64,000 bases of DNA from Mycobacterium sp. OTB74 (GTDB taxonomy: Bacteria > Actinomycetota > Actinomycetes > Mycobacteriales > Mycobacteriaceae), in NCBI RefSeq assembly GCF_029892685.1, contig NZ_JARXVD010000017.1, positions 62,001 through 126,000 of the forward strand. The letters run 5' to 3'. A program made the translations under genes and the position numbers. A model generated the notes under the pieces. That model saw only the letters and a program-made list of their open reading frames with translations. It ran no database searches and had not been told where the DNA came from. Of the stretch, positions 1-8,695 are shown piece by piece (position 1 is the stretch's first letter; each line of letters begins with the position of its first letter).

Positions 1-176
1 GCATCACCACAGTGCAGGCAACCCCCGTCGGTCCGCAGCCAGGCATGACCATCCCGGGTATGTGACCCCGGTCCGGAAATCCGGTCAACACAAAAACCCG
101 GTACCGCCGTTCCCAGGTAACCATATAAGCTGATTACACCCAGCGACGGTGCTGGCATATCTGGAGGTGCGGTTCG
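1..176. other. upstream region, no gene seen
   Basis: No convincing coding frame. It ends in a good Shine-Dalgarno (GGAGG at about 163-167) for the gene starting at 177. TATAAG near 124 could be a -10 element, but I see no clear -35 partner. Confidence 0.4.
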
Positions 177-1076
177 GTGCTGCAACCACGTCGGTTCGAC
201 AATGAAATTGACCCAGGACCCGTCCAGATCCAGGCCCGCAACGTGCATTTCGCGACGGCCGACAAGCCGATGGCGTGGATTCCCGGGCACCCGGTCGCCT
301 CGCATGTGGTGAACCTGCTGAACATCCTGCTTCCCGCGGGTGAGCGGTGGTTCATCGAGACCTTCAACGAGGCCCTGCCGCTGATCAAAGATCCAAAGTT
401 GGCCGACGATGTGCGCGGTTTCATCGGCCAGGAGGCCATGCACGCCGAGGCCCACGACACGGTGATGCACGACTACCTCGTGGACAACGGAATGAATGTC
501 ACGCCGCTGCTGGACCAGGTCGAGTTCGTCTTCGAGGAAATCCTGGCACCGACGACCACCACCAACCCGCGCCGCAAGATGAACAATCTGATCGAGCGCC
601 TGTGGTTCATCGCAGCGGTCGAGCACTACACCGCGGTGCTCGGCGACTTCGTGTTGAACTGCACCTGGGACGACTACCACGCCGACCCCGTCATGGTGGA
701 TCTGTTCCGGTGGCACGGCGCCGAAGAGGTCGAACACCGCTCGGTGGCCCATGACGCCGCGGTGTACTTCCGGGACAGCTACATCGACCGGATCCGCGCC
801 ATGAGCGTGGTGGCACCCCTAATGTACGTGTTCTTCCAGCGCGGGATGCGGTTCCTGGTCAAGTCCGATCCGCAGTTGAACCTCAGTTGGTGGCAGTCGC
901 AGCGGCTACGGATGCGCGACTCCAGGCTGGGTCTGCTGCCGAAATACCGCAATCTGCTGCTCTTGCAGACCCTGGAGTACTTCAAGCCGAGCTACCGCCC
1001 AGAGACCATGGGCTCGACCGCGCAGGCAGTGGCGTATTTGGCCAATTCCCCCGCTGCCCGCGCCGCGCACCTGTGA
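177..1076 (+). CDS. PF10118-type 'metal-dependent hydrolase' family protein, ferritin-like diiron signature
   Basis: A 299-aa cytosolic protein resembling the family annotated as predicted metal-dependent hydrolases. Seen: GTG start at 177 with GGAGG about 9 nt upstream; acidic and His residues in helical context at E61, E86-x-x-H89, E149 and E184-x-x-H187. Known: the pattern E...ExxH...E...ExxH is the classic ligand set of ferritin-like diiron oxygenases and oxidases. Inferred: this may be an oxidative diiron enzyme rather than a hydrolase, fed by the 2Fe-2S reductase that follows, whose GTG start overlaps this stop codon (GTGA). The substrate is unknown. Family placement is fairly secure; the diiron role is inference. 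Confidence 0.75.
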   Translation: MLQPRRFDNEIDPGPVQIQARNVHFATADKPMAWIPGHPVASHVVNLLNILLPAGERWFIETFNEALPLIKDPKLADDVRGFIGQEAMHAEAHDTVMHDYLVDNGMNVTPLLDQVEFVFEEILAPTTTTNPRRKMNNLIERLWFIAAVEHYTAVLGDFVLNCTWDDYHADPVMVDLFRWHGAEEVEHRSVAHDAAVYFRDSYIDRIRAMSVVAPLMYVFFQRGMRFLVKSDPQLNLSWWQSQRLRMRDSRLGLLPKYRNLLLLQTLEYFKPSYRPETMGSTAQAVAYLANSPAARAAHL

Positions 1077-2179
1077 GGACGCGCCGCTTCCGGCCCCGCC
1101 TGGCTCCGCCCAGTGTGCTGGGTCTGCTTCCGCACGACCTTCTGGTCACCGTCGCCGACGTGATGGTCAGCAGCAGCTTCTGGGTGTTCACCGCCGTCCG
1201 CAAACCCCCGGCACGCGCGACAGTCGAACGCACCATCCGGCTGCGGATCGTCGACCGGCAGGTGGTCGCCCACGACCAGGACGTGGTTGCCCTCACCTTC
1301 GTCGAAGCCGACGGGCGCGAACTGCCGCGCTGGCACCCGGGCTCACATCTGGACATCCATCTGCCCAGTGGCCTGGTCCGGCAGTATTCGCTGTGCGGCA
1401 ATCCGGCGGTGCAGGACCGCTATCGAATTGCGGTGCGCCGCATACCTGATGGCGGCGGTGGTTCGATCGAGGCTCACAAGCTCACGGTCGGCGACGTGAT
1501 CACCACCAATGGGCCGCGCAATGCCTTCCCGCTGTCCATTCCCGGTTACGGCTCGCCGACCGGCAGGCTGCGCTTCATCGCCGGCGGCATCGGCATCACC
1601 CCGATCCTGCCCATGCTGGCGAAAGCCGAACGACTGGGCGTCGACTGGTCCATGATCTACACCGGCCGCAGCCGCGAGAGCCTGCCTTTCCTGGACGAGT
1701 TGGCCCGCTTCGGCGATCGGGTGCAGCTCCGCACCGACGACGTCGACGGCCTGCCCACCGCCGACGACCTGCTCGGTGACTGCCCACCCGGAACCGCGGT
1801 GTACACCTGCGGCCCGGCACCGATGCTGACCGCGGTCCGCACCCGGTTGGTTGGCGAAGACGACATCGAATTGCATTTCGAGCGCTTCGCCGCGCCGCCC
1901 GTGCTCGACGGCCGAGAGTTCTCGGTGCAGGTGGCCTCGACCGGACAGGTCGTCGAGGTGGCCGCCGACCAGACCATGCTGAGTGCGTTGACCAAAGCCG
2001 GTGTGCACGCTCCGTATTCGTGCCAGCAGGGGTTCTGCGGCACCTGCCGGGTAAAGGTGCTGGGCGGTGCCGTCGAACACCGCGATGCGCTGCTGACCGA
2101 GACCGAGCATGAAGCCGGTCTGATGCTGACATGCGTGTCGCGCGCCCAGGGCAATGAGCAGTTGACGCTGGACCTATAA
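1073..2179 (+). CDS. ferredoxin reductase (FAD/NAD domains plus C-terminal 2Fe-2S ferredoxin)
   Basis: About 368 aa, phthalate dioxygenase reductase/VanB-like architecture: FAD-binding barrel (residues about 55-160, with RQYSLCG for flavin binding), NAD-binding domain (GGIGITPILPM near residue 170, YTCGPAPML near 245) and a plant-type 2Fe-2S domain with Cys in CQQGFCGTC and a fourth Cys about 29 residues later. It passes electrons from NAD(P)H to an oxygenase. An in-frame start at 887 exists, but GTG 1073 overlaps the previous stop (GTGA), which implies translational coupling, and removes 62 non-homologous residues, so I chose it. The likely partner is the upstream diiron-like protein. Confidence 0.85.
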   Translation: MRTRRFRPRLAPPSVLGLLPHDLLVTVADVMVSSSFWVFTAVRKPPARATVERTIRLRIVDRQVVAHDQDVVALTFVEADGRELPRWHPGSHLDIHLPSGLVRQYSLCGNPAVQDRYRIAVRRIPDGGGGSIEAHKLTVGDVITTNGPRNAFPLSIPGYGSPTGRLRFIAGGIGITPILPMLAKAERLGVDWSMIYTGRSRESLPFLDELARFGDRVQLRTDDVDGLPTADDLLGDCPPGTAVYTCGPAPMLTAVRTRLVGEDDIELHFERFAAPPVLDGREFSVQVASTGQVVEVAADQTMLSALTKAGVHAPYSCQQGFCGTCRVKVLGGAVEHRDALLTETEHEAGLMLTCVSRAQGNEQLTLDL

Positions 2180-2210
2180 GCGGCCGCGAGCCGGCGGCTA
2201 CGATGCCCAA

Positions 2211-3113
2211 ATGTCACTGGCCGGGTCATCGCTGAAGTTCGCCGTCGTTGCACCGGTCGCAGCCGGTGTCACCGCCGACCCGGCGTGGATCACCGAATTC
2301 GCCAAGCACCTGGAGAGCTGCGGCTTCGAATCCATTGTGGCCGTGGAACATACGGTGATGATGACACGGTACTCCAGCGTCTATCCGTACGATTCCTCCG
2401 GCCGGGTCGAGATCGCTGCGGACTGCCCGGTGCCAGATCCGCTCGACCTGCTGGCCTTCCTGGCCGGCCAGACCAGCACGTTGGGGCTGGCGTCGGGGGT
2501 GTTGGTCCTGCCCAACCATCATCCCGTCGTGCTGGCCAAGCGGGTCGCTACCGTGAATGCGTTGTCCGATGGACGGATTCGACTCGCCGTAGGCATGGGG
2601 TGGTTGCGTGAGGAGATCGAAGCCTGCGGGGCTCCGTTCGACGCCCGCGGCCGGCGCGCCGATGAGCAGATCGATGTGCTGCGGCTGCTGTGGTCGGACC
2701 AGCCAGATGGCGCGAGCCATTCCGGCGAGTTCTTCGAATTCACCCATGCCGCTTGCTATCCCAAGCCGGTGTCGTCCATCCCGATTCACATCGGCGGGCA
2801 CAGCCGCGCAGCTGCGCGTCGCGCCGGGCAGCGTGGCGACGGCCTGCAACCGCTCGGGGTAGCCGGCCCAGAATTGACCGAACTGGTGACGGTAATGCGG
2901 AATGCCGCCGAGCAGTTCGGACGGGACCCCGACGCCCTCGAACTGTCGCTGGGCCACCTGGTCACCAAGGTCGACGCCGACCGGGCCGGTCGGCTGGCCG
3001 ACCTCGGTGCGCACCGCGTGGTGCTCGCCATGCCTCCGGTGACCGACATTGAGGAGGCCAAGGACATGCTGTCGGCGTGTGCCGAGCGATTGGGGCTGGT
3101 GCCGTGCCGTTAA
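2211..3113 (+). CDS. LLM-class F420-dependent oxidoreductase
   Basis: 300 aa, luciferase-like monooxygenase fold, of the TIGR03619-like mycobacterial type that uses coenzyme F420. Seen: N-terminal beta strand with the TADPAWITEFAKHLE region, the conserved VAVEHT segment, the GVLVLPNHHP loop, and GRIRLAVGMGW followed by EEIEACG, all usual LLM landmarks. ATG start at 2211, 31 nt after the reductase stop. Substrate not predictable. It probably belongs to the same transcript as the preceding two genes; the next gene overlaps its end by 10 nt. Confidence 0.85.
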   Translation: MSLAGSSLKFAVVAPVAAGVTADPAWITEFAKHLESCGFESIVAVEHTVMMTRYSSVYPYDSSGRVEIAADCPVPDPLDLLAFLAGQTSTLGLASGVLVLPNHHPVVLAKRVATVNALSDGRIRLAVGMGWLREEIEACGAPFDARGRRADEQIDVLRLLWSDQPDGASHSGEFFEFTHAACYPKPVSSIPIHIGGHSRAAARRAGQRGDGLQPLGVAGPELTELVTVMRNAAEQFGRDPDALELSLGHLVTKVDADRAGRLADLGAHRVVLAMPPVTDIEEAKDMLSACAERLGLVPCR

Positions 3114-3556
3114 CCGTGTCCGACCGCCTGGACCTGGCCGACCTAGTGCACCGGTACGCGGCCGCGGTCGATGACCGACGGTTCGATGATGTCGTCGAAC
3201 TGTTCACCGACACAGGCGAATTGGTGATGCCGCAGCCACCAGCCGATCTCGAACCGGTAGTGGTCAAGCGCGGGCATGCCGGGGTCCGCGAGGCGATGGG
3301 CGCGTTGACCGGGGTGAACCGGACCCAGCACGAGATCGTCGGTGAGGTGTATTCCGGCGGCCCGGCGGAAGCGCAGGGCCGGATCACCTGCGTCGCGCAT
3401 CACTGGACGAAGACCGCAGACGGCGTCACCGACCTGGTCTGGCACCTGCGCTACGACGACGAGTACCAGCGTACCGAGATTGGCTGGCGCATCCAGCGTC
3501 GAGCGTTGACCCTCAATGCGATTGAAACCCGGTCTATTCGCAGGCTCCGGGACTAA
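3104..3556 (+). CDS. SnoaL/NTF2-like protein
   Basis: 150 aa with the cone-shaped NTF2-like fold (SnoaL_4 type): helix DLADLVHRYAAAVDDRRFDDVVELF, then an alternating beta sheet with conserved His and Trp (THH/VAHHWTK and DLVWHLRY). Such proteins act as small isomerases, hydrolases or dehydratases, or only bind ligand. The GTG at 3104 overlaps the LLM gene by 10 nt; an upstream GTG at 3077 would add nine unlikely residues. Last gene of the four-gene operon. Its stop overlaps that of the convergent methyltransferase by 4 nt. Confidence 0.7.
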   Translation: MPLTVSDRLDLADLVHRYAAAVDDRRFDDVVELFTDTGELVMPQPPADLEPVVVKRGHAGVREAMGALTGVNRTQHEIVGEVYSGGPAEAQGRITCVAHHWTKTADGVTDLVWHLRYDDEYQRTEIGWRIQRRALTLNAIETRSIRRLRD

Positions 3557-4320
3557 ACCGGTCGAGCGGTCATCAGCAGCGTGTCGCCGCCGATATGCAC
3601 GCCGTCGTCGCCGATCAATTCGGCCAGCCTGGAACGTAATTCGCGAGCCTGGTCCGGCTCGAGCACAAGATGATTCGAGTAGGTGAAGGCCATGTCGAGC
3701 CATTGCTCGGCATCGAGATGCTCATCGCGCGGATACAGATGGATCTCGACGGCGAATCCGGCTTTTTCGAGATCGGCTGCCAGTGCGGCGCTGTCCATGC
3801 CCGACCCGGTACCCCCGGTCGGCCTACCTGTGACCAGTGGCGAAGCCGGATCGAGAAAGTCGCGGTACACGGCAGCGAAATCCAGCATCGAGGGCGTGAT
3901 CGGAATCTGCCGGTTCCAGGCTAGTGCCATCCGACCACCGTCGGTAAGCAACCGGCGGACCTTCGGCAGCGCCACCGCAGGGTCGACCCAGTGGAACGAC
4001 TGACCGAACAGGATCAGATCGAACCGGCGGCCGGTGTCGTCCCAATCCTCGAACGTCGCCAACTCGACCGTCACCCCTTTCTCTTTGGCGAGCTCGGCCA
4101 TCCGCGAATCCGGTTCCACCGCAAGCACATCTACTCCACGCTCGGCCAGCGGCACCGCCGTGATCCCGGTGCCGGCACCCACGTCGAGCGCCCTCAGCAC
4201 AACCAGTTCATCGAACATTGCCGCGGGATACCGCGGGCGATGCCGGTCGTAGGCCCGCGCGGCCCCACCGAACGAGTCCGCGCGATCACGTTGCCGGTGC
4301 AGTTCATCGGATTCGGCCAC
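3553..4320 (-). CDS. class I SAM-dependent methyltransferase
   Basis: 255 aa. SAM-binding motif I is LDVGAGTGI (residues about 47-55), followed by the acidic motif VEPD, then FDLILFGQSFHWVDP, typical of Methyltransf_11/25 proteins from actinobacteria (N-terminal signature ADSFGGAARAYDRHRPRYP). The reading frame is open 66 nt further upstream, but that part encodes no family sequence and overlaps the antisense of a broken 2OG oxygenase; GTG at 4320 gives a normal N-terminus. The methyl acceptor is unknown. The gene starts directly at a deletion scar, so its native promoter may be gone. Confidence 0.8.
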   Translation of the reverse strand: MAESDELHRQRDRADSFGGAARAYDRHRPRYPAAMFDELVVLRALDVGAGTGITAVPLAERGVDVLAVEPDSRMAELAKEKGVTVELATFEDWDDTGRRFDLILFGQSFHWVDPAVALPKVRRLLTDGGRMALAWNRQIPITPSMLDFAAVYRDFLDPASPLVTGRPTGGTGSGMDSAALAADLEKAGFAVEIHLYPRDEHLDAEQWLDMAFTYSNHLVLEPDQARELRSRLAELIGDDGVHIGGDTLLMTARPV

Positions 4321-4324
4321 GGTC

Positions 4325-4715
4325 CCGACGGTACCGCGCGGGTGAAGGTCTCCGGATCCTCGCCCAGCGCAACGGCGAAGGCCCACAGCAGTTGGTGTCC
4401 AACCGCCAGCACACCGTTGTAGTAGTCGATCGCGGCGTCAGCGAACCCGGGCAGGTCCGGCCAGCTGTTGAGGCCCAGCATCGGGTTGCCCGCCAGATGG
4501 TCCGGGTCGTCCGCAGGCAGATCCAATGCACTGTCGAAGGCCTCTTTCAGATCCGGGTTTCCCTCGGCGACGCCCTCTTCACCGATCGACACATATCCGC
4601 GATGACAATCGGACAACCCGATGTATGACCGCATCTTCTGCTCCAGCGGCAGGGCGAAAAAGTCCCGGGTCGCGGTGAGCAGCCGATCGAACAAGGCATC
4701 CTCGACGCCCGTTCC
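4325..4715 (-). pseudogene. fragment of an isopenicillin-N-synthase-like 2OG-Fe(II) oxygenase
   Basis: About 130 codons of an IPNS-type dioxygenase N-terminal half: GTGVEDALFDRLL, then ATRDFFALPLEQKM, then a GYVSIGEEG segment and LPGFADAAIDYYNGV. Known family members begin about 30 residues earlier and continue through an iron-binding HxD...H core; both the first residues and the entire catalytic half are missing. At the 5' side the frame runs antisense into the TetR helix-turn-helix; at the 3' side homology stops at EDPETFTR, just where the methyltransferase start lies. A two-ended remnant, almost certainly non-functional. Limits are approximate. Confidence 0.7.
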
Positions 4716-5348
4716 GCTGAGACCCACCGTGACGAAATCCTCGACGCGGCAGGCGAACTGTTCACCACCACCGGTTACCGCGGGACCTCGACCAGCAGCA
4801 TTGCTGCGGCGGTCGGCATCCGGCAGGCCTCGCTGTACCACCATTTCCGGACCAAGGACGACATCCTTTGCGCGTTGTTGAGCCAAACCGTCACCCCCAC
4901 ACTGGAGTTCATCCCGGTGCTGGCCGAGGAGCAGCCGAGCCTCAGCCCGGAGGCGGAGCTCCACGCGCTGGCGACATTTGGCGGCATGCAATTGCTGGGT
5001 GACCGATGGAACCTCGGCGTGCTGTATCTGCAGCCGCAATTACGCGGGACCGGACTCAAACCGCTCTGGTCTGCCCGCGAGCGGCTCCGGGAACACTATC
5101 TTGGTCTGGCCCGCACCATCGCCGCCGACACGGCCATCAGTGTTGCGGCGGTCGACCTGCCGTTCCGATTGACCGAATCGTTGGTGAACGTGTGGTCCGA
5201 ACACCGCACGGACAATGCAATGGAGCTGGCGATGCACATCGCCGATGCGGGGCTGCGGGTACTCGGCGTGCCCGAGGACCATATTCGTAAGGTGAGGACC
5301 AGCACCCGGAAGCTCGTCGGTCGTCCGCCGCACCCGACGACAACCTGA
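4713..5348 (+). pseudogene. TetR-family regulator lacking a start codon
   Basis: A complete TetR body: helix-turn-helix RDEILDAAGELF...IAAAVGIRQASLYHHF with the usual FRTKDDIL, then a ligand-binding domain ending at 5348. However, in this frame there is a stop at 4626 and no ATG, GTG or TTG until the tandem TTGs at 4875, which lie behind the DNA-binding domain. Roughly 10-20 N-terminal residues are missing. The gene was presumably divergent to the adjacent 2OG oxygenase, and a single deletion appears to have removed both starts and the shared promoter. Sequence is otherwise undecayed, so the event (or an assembly error) is recent. Confidence 0.7.
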
Positions 5349-5413
5349 CTACCCCCGGCATGTCGGGTCCCTCCGCGCTGACGAAACGCTGATCTTTAAC
5401 TACAGTCACAGTC

Positions 5414-6211
5414 GTGGCCAGCGGCTACTACCGATACGTCGCCCTCGGCGACAGCCAGACAGAAGGGCTCTGGGACGGCGATGACGACGCCGGTCTCCTT
5501 GGTTTCGCCGACCGACTCGCCCTGCGGCTCGATGAACTCCGACCCGGGGTTAGGTATGCGAATTTGGCGGTACGAGGCCGGCGCATCCGTGATGTCCTAG
5601 ACCATCAGCTGCCGCGGGCGCGGGCCATGGACCCTGACCTGATCACGAGTTGCATCGGGATGAACGACGTGACGCGGCCCGGTCGCAGCTTCGACCGAGC
5701 GCTGCACGACCTACGCGTGCTGCATACCGAACTGGCCACCACCGGAGCCACGGTGGTCACTGCCACGTTTCCGGACATCGCCCGCATCCTGCCGGTCGGC
5801 CGGTTGCTCAGCGCCCGGGTGCAGCAGATCAACGCGGTGATCCGGTTTGACGCGGCACGCCATGGGTTCCGCCTGCTCGATCTGTATTCAGCCCCGTCGA
5901 TGATCGATCCGGACATCTGGAGCATTGACCGGGTGCACGGCTCGCCACGCGGTCATCAGTTGTTCGCTGATGCCGCGGCCGCGGCCCTCGGCCTACCCGG
6001 CAGCGATCACACCTGGGCGACCGCGTCTGATGTCGTGACGCTCCCGCGGCTACGGTCGCGCATGTATTCGCAGGTCATGTGGGGCCAGAATATGTTGATG
6101 CCGTGGATTTGGCGGCACGTTCGGGGCCGTTCGGCAAGTAATGGGCTAGGGCCCAGGCGCCCTGTCATGACGCCTGTCTCCGACGCTCCGGTGCTATCCG
6201 AGGCCGAGTAG
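5414..6211 (+). CDS. SGNH/GDSL-family hydrolase
   Basis: 265 aa. Block I is ALGDSQTEG (nucleophile Ser near residue 14), block III is CIGMNDV, and block V is DRVHGS with the Asp-x-x-His pair; this is the full catalytic set of a GDSL esterase/lipase. No signal peptide, so probably cytoplasmic; substrate unknown (acyl or acetyl esters likely). GTG start at 5414. The last 18 nt overlap the convergent DUF732 gene. Intact, and separated from the damaged TetR by 65 nt. Confidence 0.85.
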   Translation: MASGYYRYVALGDSQTEGLWDGDDDAGLLGFADRLALRLDELRPGVRYANLAVRGRRIRDVLDHQLPRARAMDPDLITSCIGMNDVTRPGRSFDRALHDLRVLHTELATTGATVVTATFPDIARILPVGRLLSARVQQINAVIRFDAARHGFRLLDLYSAPSMIDPDIWSIDRVHGSPRGHQLFADAAAAALGLPGSDHTWATASDVVTLPRLRSRMYSQVMWGQNMLMPWIWRHVRGRSASNGLGPRRPVMTPVSDAPVLSEAE

Positions 6212-6580
6212 GCCCAGCGGCAACGGGGACTGGCCGTTACCGATCGCCGTGACGACGCCCGGGCAGAACGCGCTGATGGCAAAGCCGGTGAACATCGTGG
6301 CGGGGCCGAGAGACATCCCCGAGGCGTCGGCCACCTTGGCTGCGGCGTCGGCGACGGTCTGGCCGGGCTGGGCCAGCATCGGGCACACCGACTGCCCTAG
6401 TGCCACTGTGTCGGCGTTGTTGGCAACCGGCACGCCGGCGTTGCTGAGCGAATTGATGAAGCCAACTCCGGCGTCTGTCGGATCGGCGTGCGCCGGCCCC
6501 ACTGCCACGAGGCCGCCTGCGAGAACAGCGCCTGTCAGCACGCCTGCCGCTGCGATGCGAGAACCGAATGTGCGCTTCAT
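6194..6580 (-). CDS. secreted DUF732 protein
   Basis: 128 aa. A positively charged start and hydrophobic stretch (AAAGVLTGAVLAGGLVAVG) with an AHA cleavage site near residue 32 form a Sec signal peptide. The mature part matches DUF732: DPTDAGVGFINSLSNAGV, then one Cys in SVCPML and another in AFCPGV, probably a disulfide pair. Exported mycobacterial family of unknown function, often in multiple copies. Confidence 0.85.
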   Translation of the reverse strand: MKRTFGSRIAAAGVLTGAVLAGGLVAVGPAHADPTDAGVGFINSLSNAGVPVANNADTVALGQSVCPMLAQPGQTVADAAAKVADASGMSLGPATMFTGFAISAFCPGVVTAIGNGQSPLPLGLLGLG

Positions 6581-6621
6581 GATGAGCCGATGTTACCCGA
6601 AGTCAGTTCGCTGAAACCGAC

Positions 6622-7194
6622 TCAGATGCCCTGCCACGCCGAGGCGATCTGCGTCCCGACGTCGATGACCTTCGCCTTCGTCGCCTCTGGGCTCTCGATC
6701 TCACCCGCGACGTGCTTGGCGACGAACCGCTTGATCTCCCCGTCGACGTTCCCGACGATCCGGACCAGCTCCGCACGGAGCGATGACGACGTCACGTGTA
6801 TGGCGATATCTGAGGACCGCGGCGCCTTCACGTCCAGGATCAGCAGCAACGGTTCTGCGGCCACCGCGACAGCCTTCAGTTTGATCTCACCGAATACCAT
6901 GAACCGCGGCCGATCGATCCGTAGGTCCAGCGTCATGTCGATTTCCAGCGGTATCCGAATCGCAAACGCGATCTGTTCGCCGAGTTCCCGCGCGACGATC
7001 GGGTGCTTGACCCGCACATGCGCAGTCACCTTGGCGATCCCGGCGGGCCCCTGCGAAATCGGGCCGATCTCGAACGCGTCGCCGGCGATCCCACCGATCG
7101 CGTCGGCGACGCGCTCCTCGCTGACCGCGACCTCGAAGAATCGTCGACCGAATTCCTCATAGGTCATGTACTCGTGTTCGGACTGCTCTGGCAT
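6622..7194 (-). CDS. conserved actinobacterial protein, unknown function
   Basis: 190 aa, soluble, no signal peptide or membrane segment. The middle (about residues 55-130) is rich in alternating beta strands (DMTLDLRIDRPRFMVFGEIKL), the ends are helical and charged. I recognise it as a mycobacterial conserved hypothetical type but can assign no function. There is no clear Shine-Dalgarno ahead of the ATG at 7194; two copies of GTTCTCATG (7206-7214 and 7221-7229) lie immediately upstream and may be a binding site. Confidence 0.65.
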   Translation of the reverse strand: MPEQSEHEYMTYEEFGRRFFEVAVSEERVADAIGGIAGDAFEIGPISQGPAGIAKVTAHVRVKHPIVARELGEQIAFAIRIPLEIDMTLDLRIDRPRFMVFGEIKLKAVAVAAEPLLLILDVKAPRSSDIAIHVTSSSLRAELVRIVGNVDGEIKRFVAKHVAGEIESPEATKAKVIDVGTQIASAWQGI

Positions 7195-7205
7195 GGTTTG
7201 ACTAC

Positions 7206-7229
7206 GTTCTCATGTTGGGAGTTCTCATG
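7206..7229. repeat. direct repeat GTTCTCATG x2
   Basis: Two 9-bp copies 15 bp apart, centre to centre, between the start of the minus-strand gene at 7194 and the end of the next. The spacing of about one and a half helical turns makes a regulator site possible but unproven. Confidence 0.35.
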
Positions 7230-7263
7230 GTGAGAGCGGATGCCCTCGACAGGTGTCCTGGGC

Positions 7264-8070
7264 TCAGTCCGCGAACAGTCGCAGCCCACTTACCTGGGGC
7301 CGACCCGGGGCCAGGTCGGCGATGACGACGCGTCGGTCACCATCGCGATCGACCCCGGCGACGACGTGGCGACCGGAGACAATCGGCTTGTGCACTCGGA
7401 TGTGGTCGAGTTCAGCCACCAAGTCCGACAGGCTCAGTCTGCTGCCGTCGCCGCGGGTCAACCGCGCCCCCTCGGCGAGCCGACGTTTGACGGCGAGCGT
7501 GTCGCCGTTGGCGGCTTCGGCCAGCAGTGCACCCACCAGTCGCTTGGCGCTTCGGCCGCCGGTGCGGACGCCGGCCATGAACCCTGCGGCACCCCTGGGT
7601 CCCTGGTTCCGCAACAGCGCACCGCTCAGCGCGAAGCTCGCGGGCAACGCACCGATACCGCTGCGCGCAAACTGCATCAGCATCGCGGGGAGCTCCCAAA
7701 AAGCTTGCAGCCGAGCAATTTTCAGATAGTCGCCGACCTCCTCCAGGTCATAACGCAGATACGCCGGGTTGTGCAGCCGCACCGATCCGCCCATCACCAC
7801 CTCGAGCTCGAGGTCCCGGATCACCGTGTTGCCGACGACGATGTCGGTGTCCCGGTGGAACACGATGGTCCGTGGGCCGATGAAGGTGTCGTAGAACCGC
7901 TCGATTGCACGGCTACCGACATGAGCGCTGGAGCCCACCGGATCCTCGATCCGAGCGTCGGCGCTGAACAAGCTCACCCAGCCCGCCCGGTCATGGGCAG
8001 ACGTGGCCGACGGTGAGCGCTCGACAGCGGCCAGCAGATCGTCGCGGGTCGGTGGTTGTGCTGCGGGCAT
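7264..8070 (-). CDS. SnoaL/NTF2-like domain protein with C-terminal extension
   Basis: 268 aa. Residues about 10-130 form an NTF2-like fold (DDLLAAVERS, GWVSLFSADARIEDPVGSSAHVG, FYDTFIGPRTIVFHRDTDIVVG), the arrangement seen in ketosteroid-isomerase-like proteins. The C-terminal half (about 150-268) contains a helical, Gly/Arg-rich part and a strand-rich end I cannot place. ATG at 8070 is preceded by GGAG; a longer frame to 8160 lacks homology. Ligand and reaction unknown. Confidence 0.7.
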   Translation of the reverse strand: MPAAQPPTRDDLLAAVERSPSATSAHDRAGWVSLFSADARIEDPVGSSAHVGSRAIERFYDTFIGPRTIVFHRDTDIVVGNTVIRDLELEVVMGGSVRLHNPAYLRYDLEEVGDYLKIARLQAFWELPAMLMQFARSGIGALPASFALSGALLRNQGPRGAAGFMAGVRTGGRSAKRLVGALLAEAANGDTLAVKRRLAEGARLTRGDGSRLSLSDLVAELDHIRVHKPIVSGRHVVAGVDRDGDRRVVIADLAPGRPQVSGLRLFAD

Positions 8071-8244
8071 TTCTCCATCGTCCTCCACCGCAGTTCGGCA
8101 TCGACGTCGGTATGGCGGTCGGGCGATGGTCGTAGCGGACATCGCCGATCGCGCGCACACTGGTCAGCAGACGGCGCGTCGCGCCGGAATCTCGTCATGC
8201 GGCGGCGCCGGCGGCGCGACCACGCGTTACACCAGGAGGGCCTT

Positions 8245-8607
8245 ATGAGCCAGAACGGACCGTTCGGCATCGACCCCGAAGAGTTCGACCGGATTTTCCG
8301 GGAAGCGGGCGGGAGCATCCGCGACGCAATGGACCGCCTCGGTCGGCAAGGCGGCGGCTGGATGTCACTGATCGACGAGTTCACCCGGTCGGCGAGGCCG
8401 GCGACCCGACCCGAGACCACCGGCGACACCGGCGATGGAGTGTGGGCGGTGTACACCGTGGCGTCCGACGGTGGGGCACATATAGAGGAGGTGTACCCCA
8501 CCGAACTCGAGGCGCTGCGGGCCAACAAAAACAACACCGACCCGGCCCGCAAGGTCCGATTCCTGCCATACGGCATCGGCGTCAGCGTCCTCGACGCGCC
8601 GGAGTAG
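8245..8607 (+). CDS. conserved mycobacterial protein, unknown function
   Basis: 120 aa, acidic, cytoplasmic. N-terminal helices (DPEEFDRIFREAGGSIRDAMDRL), a Pro/Thr/Arg-rich linker, then a compact alpha/beta domain (VWAVYTVASDGGAHIEEVYPT, ALRANKNNTD, VRFLPYGIGVSVLD). ATG at 8245 sits 8 nt after AGGAGGG, an excellent ribosome binding site that decides the start. No function can be assigned. Confidence 0.75.
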   Translation: MSQNGPFGIDPEEFDRIFREAGGSIRDAMDRLGRQGGGWMSLIDEFTRSARPATRPETTGDTGDGVWAVYTVASDGGAHIEEVYPTELEALRANKNNTDPARKVRFLPYGIGVSVLDAPE

Positions 8608-8695
8608 CCTGCCAAACGCCGCAAGTAGTGGACCGCTGGCGGCTAGGCTTTGCCACATTATGGGGCGGGTCGCCGTTCGAGGGGAGATGAGCAGG

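Noticed and set aside
4194..5039. 281-aa minus-strand frame as a full 2OG oxygenase
   Set aside because: Only about 130 codons are homologous; both flanks are antisense to TetR or the methyltransferase, so it is a fragment.
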